Assembly (NCBI RefSeq): GCF_001677335.1
Contig: NZ_LZYB01000002.1
Coordinates: forward strand, 186,001 to 250,000
DNA: 64,000 bases
Direction of reading: 5' to 3'
DNA from: Erythrobacter dokdonensis DSW-74
GTDB taxonomy: Bacteria; Pseudomonadota; Alphaproteobacteria; Sphingomonadales; Sphingomonadaceae
The translations under genes were made by a program, and so were the position numbers. Numbering within the stretch: the first letter of the stretch is position 1; each line of letters begins with the position of its first letter. Of the stretch, positions 27,038 to 35,753 are shown in pieces. Under the pieces are notes generated by a model. The model had not been told where the DNA came from. It did not search any database and worked only from the letters and a program-made list of their open reading frames with translations.

Positions 27038-28387
27038 TCAGACCTCAGGCTCCTCCAGCCACTTTTCCAGCCACTTGATCGAGTAGTCGCCGTTGAGCAC
27101 GTCGGTCTGCCGCAGCAGTTCCTGGTGCAACGGAATGTTGGTCTTGACCCCTTCTACAACCATTTCCTCCAGCGCCCTGCGCAGGCGCATGATGCAGCCC
27201 TCCCGGGTGCGACCGTAGACGATGAGCTTGGCAATCATGGAGTCGTAATAGGGCGGGATCTTGTATCCTGCATAAAGCCCTGAATCGACGCGCACATGCA
27301 TGCCCCCTGCGGCGTGATAATAGGTCACGAGGCCGGGCGAGGGCGCAAAGGTGAATGGGTCTTCGGCGTTAATCCGGCATTCGATCGCGTGGCCGTGGAA
27401 TTCGAGCTCTTCCTGTTTCACCGACAATGGCTTGCCTTCGGCAATGCGGATTTGCTCGCGCACCAGATCGACGCCCGTTATCGCCTCGGTGACGGGGTGT
27501 TCGACCTGCAGGCGGGTATTCATCTCGATGAAGTAAAACTCACCGTTTTCCCACAGGAATTCGATCGTGCCCGCACCGCGATAGCCCATGTCGCGCATCG
27601 CCTGGGCGCAGACTTCGCCCATGCGCATCCGTTCATCGGTGGAGATGACGGGGGAGGGGGCTTCTTCCAGCACCTTCTGGTGGCGGCGCTGGAGCGAGCA
27701 GTCGCGTTCGCCCAGATGGATCGCGCCGCCAATGCCGTCGCCGAACACCTGGAATTCGATGTGGCGCGGGTTGCCGAGATATTTCTCGATATAGACCGTG
27801 GCATCGCCGAAAGCGGCTTTCGCCTCGCTGCCGGCCTGCTGCATTAGGGTTTCAAGCTTGTCTTCGCTTTCGCACACCTTCATGCCGCGCCCGCCGCCGC
27901 CCGAAGCGGCCTTGATGATCACGGGATAGCCGATCTCCTTGGCGATCCTGCGCGCCTCGTCGAAGTCGGACACCGCGCCGTCCGAACCCGGCACCAGCGG
28001 TAGACCCAGCACGCCCGCGGTGCGCTTGGCCTCGACCTTGTCGCCCATGGTGCGGATATGTTCGGGCTTCGGGCCGATCCAGATGATATCATGCGCTTCG
28101 ACGATATCGGCGAACTTGGCGTTTTCCGACAGGAAGCCGTAGCCTGGATGGATGGCGTCGCATTGGGCGATTTCGGCGGCCGAGATGATGTTGGCAATGT
28201 TGAGATAGCTCTCGCCGGCGGACGGCGGGCCGATGCATACCGCATGATCGGCAAGCCGCACATGCATCGCGTCGGCATCGGCGGTGGAATGCACCGCGAC
28301 CGTCTCGATCCCCATTTCATGCGCCGCGCGATGGATGCGCAGCGCGATTTCGCCGCGATTGGCGATCAGGATGCGTTTGATGCCCAT
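27038..28387 (-). CDS. accC: Biotin carboxylase subunit of acetyl-CoA carboxylase
   Basis: A 449-residue ATP-grasp enzyme that carboxylates biotin on AccB, the first step of malonyl-CoA and fatty acid synthesis. Seen: [18 protein letters not shown], the glycine-rich ATP loop SGGGGRGMK, the [13 protein letters not shown] segment, [20 protein letters not shown], and the catalytic region [14 protein letters not shown]. Length and all motifs are standard. It starts 4 bases after the accB stop and is therefore co-transcribed with accB. Confidence 0.98.
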   Translation of the reverse strand: MGIKRILIANRGEIALRIHRAAHEMGIETVAVHSTADADAMHVRLADHAVCIGPPSAGESYLNIANIISAAEIAQCDAIHPGYGFLSENAKFADIVEAHDIIWIGPKPEHIRTMGDKVEAKRTAGVLGLPLVPGSDGAVSDFDEARRIAKEIGYPVIIKAASGGGGRGMKVCESEDKLETLMQQAGSEAKAAFGDATVYIEKYLGNPRHIEFQVFGDGIGGAIHLGERDCSLQRRHQKVLEEAPSPVISTDERMRMGEVCAQAMRDMGYRGAGTIEFLWENGEFYFIEMNTRLQVEHPVTEAITGVDLVREQIRIAEGKPLSVKQEELEFHGHAIECRINAEDPFTFAPSPGLVTYYHAAGGMHVRVDSGLYAGYKIPPYYDSMIAKLIVYGRTREGCIMRLRRALEEMVVEGVKTNIPLHQELLRQTDVLNGDYSIKWLEKWLEEPEV

Positions 28388-28391
28388 GATC

Positions 28392-28907
28392 TTACGAGAT
28401 CACCACCAGCGGCTGGTCGAATTCGACCGGCTGGGCGTTCTCGATCAGGATGGCGCTGACTGTGCCCGACTTGGGTGCGGTAATGGGGTTCATGACCTTC
28501 ATCGCCTCGACAATCAGCAGCGTGTCGCCTTCCTTCACGGGTTTGCCGACCGCTATGAAGTTTGCCGCTCCCGGTTCGGGTGCGAGATAGCAGGTCCCGA
28601 CCATCGGCGACTTGACCGCATTGGTCATGTCCGGGCCAGCAGGCGCGGCGGCTTCCGCTGCGGCAGGCGCAGCAGCGGCAGGGGCCGGAGCGGCGGCCGC
28701 CGGTGCGGGCGCTGCGGCATAGACCGGCGCGGCGGCGGCCACGGCCCCGCGCGAGACGCGGATCTTGCGATCATCATCCTCGACCTCGATTTCGGTGAGG
28801 CCGGTCTCGTTGAGCAGTTCGGCCAGCTCGCGCACCAGCGCGGTGTCGATATTCATACCCGACTTGCGCCCGTTTGCCTTGCCTGATTGGCCAGCGTCGT
28901 TTGCCAT
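28392..28907 (-). CDS. accB: Biotin carboxyl carrier protein of acetyl-CoA carboxylase
   Basis: A 171-residue carrier. An N-terminal helical region ([20 protein letters not shown]) is followed by an Ala/Pro-rich flexible linker (residues 58-92) and the biotinyl domain with the attachment site EAMKVMN near the C-terminus. The lysine of this motif carries biotin. The longer start at 28907 ([13 protein letters not shown]) is used; MNIDTAL at 28856 is an alternative. It lies between aroQ and accC in the order usual for alphaproteobacteria. Confidence 0.96.
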   Translation of the reverse strand: MANDAGQSGKANGRKSGMNIDTALVRELAELLNETGLTEIEVEDDDRKIRVSRGAVAAAAPVYAAAPAPAAAAPAPAAAAPAAAEAAAPAGPDMTNAVKSPMVGTCYLAPEPGAANFIAVGKPVKEGDTLLIVEAMKVMNPITAPKSGTVSAILIENAQPVEFDQPLVVIS

Positions 28908-29013
28908 GTAAGCCCCTTGTTATGTGGTACGCCCGTAGAGCGCGAGGGACTATTGCCGCGAATTGCGGCTGGCAAGTGGCAAGGACGGGAAATTGTGAAA
29001 GTCCGGTGACTGA

Positions 29014-29454
29014 TCAGACCTGACCCGACGCTACGGCTTCCAGTGCGATACGGTAGGAATCCGCCCCGTGCCCTTCCACGGTCATCGCCGCACCCATGCC
29101 GACATAAGAGATGTGGCGGAAGCTCTCGCGGGTCTTGGGGTCGGACAGGTGCACCTCGATCACCGGCGTGCGGATCGCCTTGATCGCATCGAGCAGGGCG
29201 ATCGAGGTATGGGTATAGGCCGCCGCATTGAGCAGCACGGCCCGCGCACCCTCGGCCTGCGCCTCGTGCAGCCAGTCGACCAGCATCCCTTCGTGATTGG
29301 TCTGGCGCATCTCGATCTCGAGCCCGAGTTCGCGGGCGCGGTCTTCGAGCATCCCGGCAATGTCGTCGAGCGTGGTTGTGCCGTAAATCTCCGGCTCGCG
29401 CGTGCCGAGAAGATTGAGGTTGGGGCCGTTGAGGACGTAGACGAGGTTGCTCAT
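29014..29454 (-). CDS. aroQ: Type II 3-dehydroquinate dehydratase
   Basis: A 146-residue enzyme of the shikimate pathway that dehydrates 3-dehydroquinate to 3-dehydroshikimate. The start LVYVLNGPNLNLLGTREPEIYG includes the catalytic tyrosine region, ALLNAAAYTHTSIAL-type sequence appears as LLNAAAYTHTSIALLDA, and EVHLSDPKTRESFRH has the active-site His. Length is typical. It is upstream of accB by 107 bp on the same strand. Confidence 0.97.
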   Translation of the reverse strand: MSNLVYVLNGPNLNLLGTREPEIYGTTTLDDIAGMLEDRARELGLEIEMRQTNHEGMLVDWLHEAQAEGARAVLLNAAAYTHTSIALLDAIKAIRTPVIEVHLSDPKTRESFRHISYVGMGAAMTVEGHGADSYRIALEAVASGQV

Positions 29455-29493
29455 GCAGGCGGGGATAGCGGGAAGGTAGAGGGTCGGGAAGGC

Positions 29494-29907
29494 CTACCGA
29501 TCCACCCCTTTGACCTTACCCCATTGCCGCGCGGCGGTGTAGCCGAGGTAGCCGGTGCCAAAGAGCGCGTAGAGCGGCTCGGGGAGACCGGCGAGATAAG
29601 CGTTCATCCCGGCAGCGATTTCGCGCGCGGCGGCGGGGTTGAAGGCGCTCAGCACGCCCATTGGCAGCGCGGTGAGCAGCAGGATGTACATGACGTAGAG
29701 AAAGCTCGGGCGCGCGCGGCTGGTCCAGGGGTCGGCGGAATTGGCTTCGGCGACGATGGCCTGCAACTGCGCCTCGATCATTTTCATTTCCTGCGTGCCT
29801 TCGAGCGCGATCAGTTCGAGCTTGGCCTTGGCTCTGGCTTCCTTGTCGGGAATGATCTTGTCGATGATCGAGGCGATGGGGCCGATGAGGACGTCGATGA
29901 GGGCCAT
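29494..29907 (-). CDS. Three-TM holin of gene-transfer-agent type
   Basis: A 137-residue membrane protein of the GTA_holin_3TM type. A charged N-terminal helix (IIDKIIPDKEARAKAKLELI) precedes the family segment SADPWTSRARPSFLYVMY, then two hydrophobic segments (VMYILLLTALPMGVL; LYALFGTGYLGYTAARQWG). In Rhodobacter-type gene transfer agents such holins let endolysin reach the wall so that particles are released. No GTA head or tail genes are in the window, so this is either a remote GTA lysis gene or a stray relative. Confidence 0.78.
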   Translation of the reverse strand: MALIDVLIGPIASIIDKIIPDKEARAKAKLELIALEGTQEMKMIEAQLQAIVAEANSADPWTSRARPSFLYVMYILLLTALPMGVLSAFNPAAAREIAAGMNAYLAGLPEPLYALFGTGYLGYTAARQWGKVKGVDR

Positions 29908-29976
29908 GTGATGCGCTCCTTAGCTGCGAGTCGCACAAAAATGACCAAATCGGTTCTAGTAGGAAAATGATTTAAC

Positions 29977-30888
29977 CTATTCCGCGTCCGCTTCGGCCAA
30001 TAATCGCTGCGCCAGCGCCAGATGTGGCCGGTCGAGCATCGCACCGTCGAGCGCCACGACACCTGCGCCGGGGTGATCCGCAAAGGCCTGCACCACCGCG
30101 CGGGCGTGCGCCAGTTCCTCGGCACTCGGGGTGAAGGCGGCGTTGATCGGTTCGATCTGCGCCGGGTGGATCGCCAGCATCCCGCGAAAGCCTTGCGCAC
30201 GTACCGACCTGGCGCGGCGCTCCAGCGTTTCGAGGTCGCGGAATTCGGGCTGCACCGTCTCGATCGCTGCCACTCCTGCGGCAGAAGCGCCGATCAGGCA
30301 CAGGCTGCGCGCCATTTCGTAGGTGTGCGAATATTCCCCGTCCGGCCCGCGCTGCTCGCTGGCTCCGAGCGCTGCGGACAAGTCTTCTGCCCCCCAGCTC
30401 ATTGCTACCAACCGTTCGCGGCCCGGATAGTCCTGTGCATATTCGCCTGTGCGGAACATTGCCGCTGCCGTTTCGGTCACCAGCGCGGCAACCAGGGTGC
30501 GCCCGAGCGGGATGCCGTTCGCGGCTTCGAGCGCGGTAAGATAGTGGTGCAGCCGCGTGATGTCGCTCGCGCCTTCGGCCTTGGGCAGAAACACCCCGCC
30601 GGGGCGCGAAGGGATGATCGCGGCAAGATCGGCGATGCAGTCAACCGTGGCGATCGGATTGATCCGCACCCAGAGTCGCGCGCGACTGTCGCTCCCGAAG
30701 ATTTGTTCGGCGACCATTGCTCGGGCTGCGGGCTTGTTTTCAGGCGCGACCGAGTCTTCCAGATCGAACAGCGCGATATCGGCGGCGCTGCCTTGCGCCT
30801 TGCCCATCTTCTTTGCGCTGTCGCCTGGCGCGAAAAGCCATGACCGCATGCGAGGCGGGACAGGATGGGCGGCGGGCTCTTGCTTCAT
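29977..30888 (-). CDS. HpcH/HpaI-type CoA ester lyase (citrate lyase beta-like)
   Basis: A 303-residue TIM-barrel enzyme of the citrate lyase beta / malyl-CoA lyase family. It shows MRSWLFAPGDSAKKMGKA with the conserved N-terminal signature, LFDLEDSVAPENK with metal-binding Glu/Asp, WVRINPI, GVFLPKAEG, ALVTETAAAM and MSWGAEDLSAALGA, and the terminal GMLAIHPAQIEPIN. Family members cleave malyl-CoA, methylmalyl-CoA or citramalyl-CoA. The exact substrate cannot be decided here, and no citrate lyase alpha or gamma genes are nearby. Confidence 0.88.
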   Translation of the reverse strand: MKQEPAAHPVPPRMRSWLFAPGDSAKKMGKAQGSAADIALFDLEDSVAPENKPAARAMVAEQIFGSDSRARLWVRINPIATVDCIADLAAIIPSRPGGVFLPKAEGASDITRLHHYLTALEAANGIPLGRTLVAALVTETAAAMFRTGEYAQDYPGRERLVAMSWGAEDLSAALGASEQRGPDGEYSHTYEMARSLCLIGASAAGVAAIETVQPEFRDLETLERRARSVRAQGFRGMLAIHPAQIEPINAAFTPSAEELAHARAVVQAFADHPGAGVVALDGAMLDRPHLALAQRLLAEADAE

Positions 30889-30940
30889 CGGTTTCGTCCT
30901 CTCCGCTTCCGCTTACGGAGCGCTCCGCCTGCCGACAAGT

Positions 30941-33064
30941 CTAGAACGAGCCTTCCACATCGACTGTGAAGATCGTGCCGAACTTCCGGTCGCGCGCTTC
31001 GGAAAAGGCTACGAGGCCTGCGGCCCGGTCCGTAAACACGGTACGCGAGAAACGGTCGCGCTGGCCCAGCAAGTTGCCCATGGTCGCGCGTAGTGTCATC
31101 CCCGCCACGTCCTTGTTCTCCACAAAGGCCGAAACAAATGCAAAGCCGGGATTATTCAGCGATATCTCGTCAAGGCGGACGGCCGCAGCATTGTCGCGCC
31201 AGTCTCCCGCTGCACCGAAGGCCCATGCCGTGCCTGTGACATCATGGCGCAGGTTCATGCTGAGGTCGATCAGCCTGTTGCCCGACAATTCGCGTACAAA
31301 GCCGAGCAGCGGATCACTGACCTCGCTTCCTGCCAGCGCGAGACCCAGATCGAGCCGGGTGCCTTTCCAGCCGAACCGGTCCGAAAGCAGGGTTGCGTTG
31401 CCGTTGACCCCGTAGCGCTTGGCCGAGGGGATATTGCCGGGCGCTTGTCCTCCGCCCGGGATCGGGATCTGGTCGACGATATCGGTGATGTCTTCGTAAA
31501 AGCCGCGCAGGTTGAGATTACCAAGTGCGCCGAGCCGCCAGCTTGCTTCGAGTTCGTAAACCCAGCTCTGCTGCGGCACGAGATTGGCGTTGGTCACATC
31601 CTCGCGATCCTGATCGAGATCCACCGTCGCGATGAAATCGAAGAAATCGAGCTGGCCCACCACCCGTTCGATCCGGCCAGCAAGATTAAGCGCCTTGCCT
31701 GCCTTCCAATCGATTGCTGCGAAGCCCTTGGGCCGCCAGAACCGGCGTGTCAGTCCGAGCGGCCCTGCCTGGCTGATACGCGAATATTCGCCGCCGGCGG
31801 AGATCTGCAACTGTAGCTGCGGACCCAGTGCACGGCTATATGTCAGTCCTGCATCCGCGCGGTCCTCCTCGACCCGGTCACTCGCCCCTGGCAGCAAGAC
31901 CGGCTGCAAGACACCGTTTCCGTCGCGCACGGCCAGTGTGGAGTCGATCTCGAGAAAGTTGCGTACAGCCTCTAGCGCTGCGACGATGTTTCCTCCGGCA
32001 GCGGCAAAGGTGTATTCGGAACGAAGAATGGTCTCTGCCTCGTCGGCGTCGCGCACGAATACCGAGCCTTGTGCCGGTGATCCATCTGCGAAGGTGGTGA
32101 TGACCGTGCTCGTAGTGGGGCTGTCCTCGTAGCGATGATAGGCAATCAGTTTGAGCTGCCCCGGCCCGAGCGCGAACTGGTAATCCGCGCCGAGTTCGAA
32201 ATTGAATTCGTCCTCGGTGCGCCGCAGGTTGCGCACCCGATCCACGGGCGCACCGTGGAGGCTCTGGCGTGACACCTCGGTTTCGCGGAACAGGAAGCCC
32301 TGGACCTGCCCTGAAAGATTGAGAATGTTGGCGTTCTGGGCGGTACGCGTGAATGACCCAGAAATGCTTGGCCTGTCGGAATTGAAATTGGCTTTTTCAT
32401 CGCGCGTCGCGACCAGCGCGCCGGTAGCGTCGAAGACCTGCTCCAGCCCCTCATTGCCGCGTCGCTGCGAATCATTTTCCAGCGCCAGCGTCCAGTCGGT
32501 ATTCGGTCCGCCGCCTGCAAGTGCGATTGAGCCGTTGAGCAGCCGTGCGGGCGTTCCGAAACTGCGGACCTGTGGCGAATAACGGAACTGCCCCGAGATC
32601 CTGCCGCTTGATTCAGTGACGACATTGAGCACCTGCCCGGTCAACCCGCCGATGTCGAGGCTGGCACCGTCAACGAGCTCGAGACGCACCACATCCTCGA
32701 AGGGGATGCGACCCAGCGCTTCGAGAGGGCCATTGGATTTGCCCGAAATGCGTCGGCCATTGATCAACACATTGATATCTGCCTGCCCGAGCCCGCGCGC
32801 ACCGTCGCCCTCGCGGATGGCGAAACCGGGAACCTGACGCGCCATGTCGAGCGCGCTGCGCGGGGCGAAACGGACGAAATCTTCCGGAACGAAAGTGCTT
32901 CGCGTGCTGGCCGGTGCTGTTCCGGCCGAAACGTCCAGAGACGTCGGTTCGTCAGCCCCGCCAAGCTCGTCCTGGGCGGCAAGCGGAACCGTAAGGCCGA
33001 ACAGAATTACGCTTGGGACGAGCGATAGTCTCGCGGATCGCGGAAAGGGGCTGCGCGGTTTCAT
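30941..33064 (-). CDS. TonB-dependent outer-membrane receptor
   Basis: A 707-residue outer-membrane transporter. A signal peptide (SLVPSVILFGLTVPLAAQ) is followed by a plug domain (DMARQVPGFAIREGDGARG, INVLINGRRISGK, VVRLELVDGASLDIGGLTGQ). The long beta-barrel ends in FTVDVEGSF with a C-terminal phenylalanine. The plug resembles that of receptors often found in sphingomonads for plant-derived compounds or unknown substrates. No substrate-specific neighbour is adjacent, so the ligand is unknown. The TonB box is not clear. Confidence 0.88.
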   Translation of the reverse strand: MKPRSPFPRSARLSLVPSVILFGLTVPLAAQDELGGADEPTSLDVSAGTAPASTRSTFVPEDFVRFAPRSALDMARQVPGFAIREGDGARGLGQADINVLINGRRISGKSNGPLEALGRIPFEDVVRLELVDGASLDIGGLTGQVLNVVTESSGRISGQFRYSPQVRSFGTPARLLNGSIALAGGGPNTDWTLALENDSQRRGNEGLEQVFDATGALVATRDEKANFNSDRPSISGSFTRTAQNANILNLSGQVQGFLFRETEVSRQSLHGAPVDRVRNLRRTEDEFNFELGADYQFALGPGQLKLIAYHRYEDSPTTSTVITTFADGSPAQGSVFVRDADEAETILRSEYTFAAAGGNIVAALEAVRNFLEIDSTLAVRDGNGVLQPVLLPGASDRVEEDRADAGLTYSRALGPQLQLQISAGGEYSRISQAGPLGLTRRFWRPKGFAAIDWKAGKALNLAGRIERVVGQLDFFDFIATVDLDQDREDVTNANLVPQQSWVYELEASWRLGALGNLNLRGFYEDITDIVDQIPIPGGGQAPGNIPSAKRYGVNGNATLLSDRFGWKGTRLDLGLALAGSEVSDPLLGFVRELSGNRLIDLSMNLRHDVTGTAWAFGAAGDWRDNAAAVRLDEISLNNPGFAFVSAFVENKDVAGMTLRATMGNLLGQRDRFSRTVFTDRAAGLVAFSEARDRKFGTIFTVDVEGSF

Positions 33065-33178
33065 GCTGGACGCAATTCCGCAATCGTCATTGAATGTCGA
33101 CAGTTAGAGCCCTTGGCATCGTTCAAGCGATTTCGCCGGTCGACCAATGGAAACGACCAGAAGCTTTCTTGCGACTGT

Positions 33179-33589
33179 TCAGTCCACTGCCAGCCGTGCG
33201 GCGTGCTCTTTCACCAAAGCGATCATGTTGGGGACGCCCTGCGTGCGGTTGCTCGACAGCTGGTTCTTGAGATCGAACGGGGCGAGCGCGCCCATCACGT
33301 CCATCTGTGCGACTTCCTCCGCAGGCTTGTCCTGCACTGCGGCAATCACCAGCGCGACGATCCCCTTGGTGATCGCGGCATTGCTGTCGGCGAGGAAGTG
33401 CAGCCGATCCGCGTCGGTGCCGGCCGGATAGACCCACACCGCTGCCGAGCAGCCGCGCACCAGGGTCGCATCGGTCTTCAGCGCGTTGGGCATGGGCTCG
33501 AGCGCACGACCCAGTTCGATCAGCAGGCCGTAGCGTTCGTCGCCTTCGAGGAATTCATATTCTTCGAGAATGTCGGATAGGCTGCGCAT
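33179..33589 (-). CDS. sufE: SufE-family sulfur acceptor
   Basis: A 136-residue protein that receives persulfide sulfur from a cysteine desulfurase (SufS) for Fe-S cluster assembly. The active cysteine lies in LVRGCSAAVWVYP near residue 47, and the C-terminal APFDLKNQLSSNRTQGVPNM is typical. No suf operon is visible here, so it is a stand-alone copy, as in many alphaproteobacteria. Confidence 0.92.
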   Translation of the reverse strand: MRSLSDILEEYEFLEGDERYGLLIELGRALEPMPNALKTDATLVRGCSAAVWVYPAGTDADRLHFLADSNAAITKGIVALVIAAVQDKPAEEVAQMDVMGALAPFDLKNQLSSNRTQGVPNMIALVKEHAARLAVD

Positions 33590-33647
33590 CAGCGCCCCTT
33601 AGGCAGGCGCAGCGCGAAACGCAAAGGGGTCTTAGCCTTGTGTCAGC

Positions 33648-33827
33648 CTATCCCATCAATCCACCAGGGCGGGTGAAGGCATAGTAGATCACGTAGAACC
33701 AGCCGAAGAAGCCATGGATGATCGCCCACAAAATCGATTTGTTGACGCTCCAGCTGATCGCGATCGCGAGCGCGCTGCCGAAGCCGATCCCGGCTTGCGC
33801 CGCGGCGGTGCTGCGCGGCCCGCTCAC
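33648..33827 (-). CDS. Small two-helix membrane protein ending the psp operon, 59 residues
   Basis: GTG 33827 overlaps the preceding stop codon (GTGA), so it is probably translated by coupling. The protein reads MSGPRSTAAAQAGIGFGSAL and then two hydrophobic stretches (ALAIAISWSVNKSILWAIIH; GFFGWFYVIYYAF) with a short basic Pro-Gly tail. No family is recognised. It is the last gene of the enlarged psp cluster and is too short to be noticed by length-based gene calling. Confidence 0.7.
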   Translation of the reverse strand: MSGPRSTAAAQAGIGFGSALAIAISWSVNKSILWAIIHGFFGWFYVIYYAFTRPGGLMG

Positions 33828-34078
33828 AGTTCCACTCCGCTCGCGATCGCCTCAAGCTTGCGGATGCGTTCCCTCAGATCGGCCAGTTCGATCCGAGCGG
33901 TGCCGAGGCCCGGATTGTCCTCGCTTTGGGCATTGCCAGCGCCGGCGCGCTCAAGTTCGAGTCGCTTGAGTTCAAGCCAGCCCTGCCACCCGCGCAGCAA
34001 GGCGGCGGCGATTACGACAAGGCCGATCAGGCTACCGCCGGTCATGATCAGTGTCGGGTCGAGCAAGACATCGATCAT
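33824..34078 (-). CDS. PspB-like membrane/coiled-coil protein (fourth extra copy)
   Basis: An 84-residue protein with an N-terminal membrane helix (LIMTGGSLIGLVVIAAALL) and a cytoplasmic helix ending in ARIELADLRERIRKLEAIAS. The R-E-R-I-x-x-L-E-x-I motif corresponds to MRERIQALESIL of E. coli PspB. It overlaps the upstream gene by ATGA and the downstream gene by GTGA. It is the shortest of the series and lacks the EIEALR tail shared by its neighbours. Confidence 0.75.
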   Translation of the reverse strand: MIDVLLDPTLIMTGGSLIGLVVIAAALLRGWQGWLELKRLELERAGAGNAQSEDNPGLGTARIELADLRERIRKLEAIASGVEL

Positions 34079-34395
34079 TCGCTTTTCTCCTCTCTACCGG
34101 CGGGCAGCGCCCGCAAGGCTTCGATCTCGGCGGCTATGCGGGCACGTTCGCGCGCATCGCTGGTATTTCCATCCGTGGCGATGCGTTCGAGCACTTTCAC
34201 CCGCTCGCGCAGATCATCGAGTTCGCGCCGCGCCGTATCCAGTTCGGCGGCGCTGCGACTGTCGTCACGCGGGGCGAAGACCGGGTTGCCGTCCTCGTCG
34301 CGGGTCACGCCCAGTTCGCGGTCGTGGCGACGGGTGTAGATCTGGACGAGACCCCAGATGGCAACGATGATGACCGCGGCGGTCCAGAAGCTCAT
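34075..34395 (-). CDS. PspB-like membrane/coiled-coil protein (third extra copy)
   Basis: A 106-residue protein: one N-terminal membrane helix (SFWTAAVIIVAIWGLVQIY), a polar linker, then a coiled coil with RRELDDLRERVKVLERIATD and AAEIEALRALP. The DLRERVKVLERI core matches PspB. The upstream gene ends in TAATG with one shared base and the next gene overlaps by ATGA. It is probably a subunit or partner in the inner-membrane Psp complex. Confidence 0.78.
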   Translation of the reverse strand: MSFWTAAVIIVAIWGLVQIYTRRHDRELGVTRDEDGNPVFAPRDDSRSAAELDTARRELDDLRERVKVLERIATDGNTSDARERARIAAEIEALRALPAGREEKSE

Positions 34396-34733
34396 TATGC
34401 CTCGCCCTTGTCCTTGAGGTTCGAAAGCGCACGGTCCCTGAGCGCGTCGATCTCGGCGCCAAGGTTATAGCCGCGATCGGTGACGATGCGTTCGACATTG
34501 GCAAGCCGGTCCTTCATCGACCCGAGTTCAGCGCGCAATTCGGCGTTTTCCTGAGTCAGCAGGGTGACGCGGTGCTTGGCCTCGTTGTCGGTGACCGGCT
34601 TGAGCGTCTGTCCCCACGAGCCTTCGAGCGGGTAGCCATGCCGGACCCTCAGCCAGGTGGTGAAGACCCATCCGGCGACACCTGCAACGCCGACGACCAT
34701 CAGCAATTCGGTGGTGAGCAGCGATTCGATCAT
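34395..34733 (-). CDS. PspB-like membrane/coiled-coil protein (second extra copy)
   Basis: A 112-residue protein with N-terminal membrane segment (LMVVGVAGVAGWVFTTWL), a short basic loop (RVRHGYP) and a long coiled coil: LLTQENAELRAELGSMKDR, then LANVERIVTDRGYNLGAEID. The block VERIVTDRGY is almost identical in the adjacent copy, which points to tandem duplication. It overlaps the upstream gene by ATGA. Confidence 0.8.
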   Translation of the reverse strand: MIESLLTTELLMVVGVAGVAGWVFTTWLRVRHGYPLEGSWGQTLKPVTDNEAKHRVTLLTQENAELRAELGSMKDRLANVERIVTDRGYNLGAEIDALRDRALSNLKDKGEA

Positions 34734-35041
34734 GCCTTTTCCCTTTCGATCTGGCCGAGCGGCACGCCGCTGCCCTGATCATCCACCCGGCGCTGGTCGC
34801 GCAGTGCTTCGATCTGTGTTGCGATGTCGTAGCCGCGGTCGGTGACGATGCGTTCGAGCACCTGCACCCGGTCTTCAAGCCGCTGGATATGCGAGGCATA
34901 TTGCGCGGCCTTTTCGGCGGTTTCGGTAGCGACCGCCTTGCTCTGCAGCTTGGCGACCTTTTCCTTGTGGTTGGTCCAGACCCCGAAGAAGCCGAGCAGA
35001 ATGCCCAGGATCGGGATCATCAACGCCATTTCACCTGTCAT
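34730..35041 (-). CDS. PspB-like membrane/coiled-coil protein (first extra copy)
   Basis: A 103-residue protein with a membrane helix at 6-22 (ALMIPILGILLGFFGVW), an amphipathic helix and the core RLEDRVQVLERIVTDRGYD followed by ATQIEALRDQRR. It shares LERIVTDRGY with the next gene. It starts 32 bp after pspC, the largest gap between consecutive genes of the operon. Confidence 0.8.
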   Translation of the reverse strand: MTGEMALMIPILGILLGFFGVWTNHKEKVAKLQSKAVATETAEKAAQYASHIQRLEDRVQVLERIVTDRGYDIATQIEALRDQRRVDDQGSGVPLGQIEREKA

Positions 35042-35073
35042 TGTATTCTTCCCCTGTCAGGTAATGCGGGCGC

Positions 35074-35451
35074 TCAGCGCAGCCGCTCGATTTCGGCGGT
35101 CAGGCGCGGATTGCTGCTGACGTAGTGCGTTTCCACTGCGGCCAGGCGACGATCGACATCGCGGAAGGCGGCGCGGATCTCGCGGGCGGTGCGCTTCGGG
35201 TTCTGCCGCACGCCCTGCCAGTACTTCTGCTCGCTTTCGTCGCGGTAGAGATAGGGCGGCTTCTTGTTGAGCAGGAAGCCGGCGATGAAATAGGCGACGA
35301 CCGAAGGCCCGCCGGTGATGAAGATCGAGGCGATCGCCGCGAGCCGCACCCAGAATACGTTGATCCCGGTATAGTCGGCGATCCCGGCGCAGACGCCCAT
35401 CAGCTTGCCATTGTGCTTGTCGCGGTAAAGCGTGGTGCGGGGGCTGTTCAC
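35074..35451 (-). CDS. pspC: Phage shock protein C
   Basis: A 125-residue inner-membrane protein with the PspC domain: LYRDKHNGKLMGVCAGIADY then VFWVRLAAIASIFITGGPS and VVAYFIAGFLLNKKPPYLY. In E. coli PspC and PspB sense membrane damage and release PspA from PspF. The C-terminal 50 residues (TAREIRAAFRDVDRRLAAVE) form a coiled coil. GTG 35451 overlaps the pspB stop (GTGA). Confidence 0.93.
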   Translation of the reverse strand: MNSPRTTLYRDKHNGKLMGVCAGIADYTGINVFWVRLAAIASIFITGGPSVVAYFIAGFLLNKKPPYLYRDESEQKYWQGVRQNPKRTAREIRAAFRDVDRRLAAVETHYVSSNPRLTAEIERLR

Positions 35452-35750
35452 GAGCGGGTTCCTTTCTTCTCGGCAATCAGCTGTTCGAGTTCGCGCAGCT
35501 GCTGGTTGTCCTTCTCCTGGTCGGCGATCAGGCGGCGGGCGGGGGTGAATTCCGGATCATCAGCGGCCACGAGGCGCTCGACCGTATCCATCCGCTGATC
35601 GAGCCGCTTGGCGAGGTTGTAGAGCTCCTCCAGCAGCACCTCGTCATCGGCGGTGATGGTCGGGGCCGTCTTCCACTTGGTGACGTAGTGGAGGATCACC
35701 CAGATCGTGCACATCAGGAAGAGCGGGATGAAGAATACGGCGGCGTCCAT
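35448..35750 (-). CDS. pspB: Phage shock protein B
   Basis: A 100-residue protein: membrane helix AVFFIPLFLMCTIWVILHYV, then LLEELYNLAKRLDQRMDTVE and RLVAADDPEF, which matches the PspB signature (E. coli RMRERIQALESILDAEHP). The C-terminal 30 residues are an additional charged coiled coil beyond the usual 75-residue length. It lies 3 bases after pspA and overlaps pspC. Confidence 0.9.
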   Translation of the reverse strand: MDAAVFFIPLFLMCTIWVILHYVTKWKTAPTITADDEVLLEELYNLAKRLDQRMDTVERLVAADDPEFTPARRLIADQEKDNQQLRELEQLIAEKKGTRS

Positions 35751-35753
35751 GGC

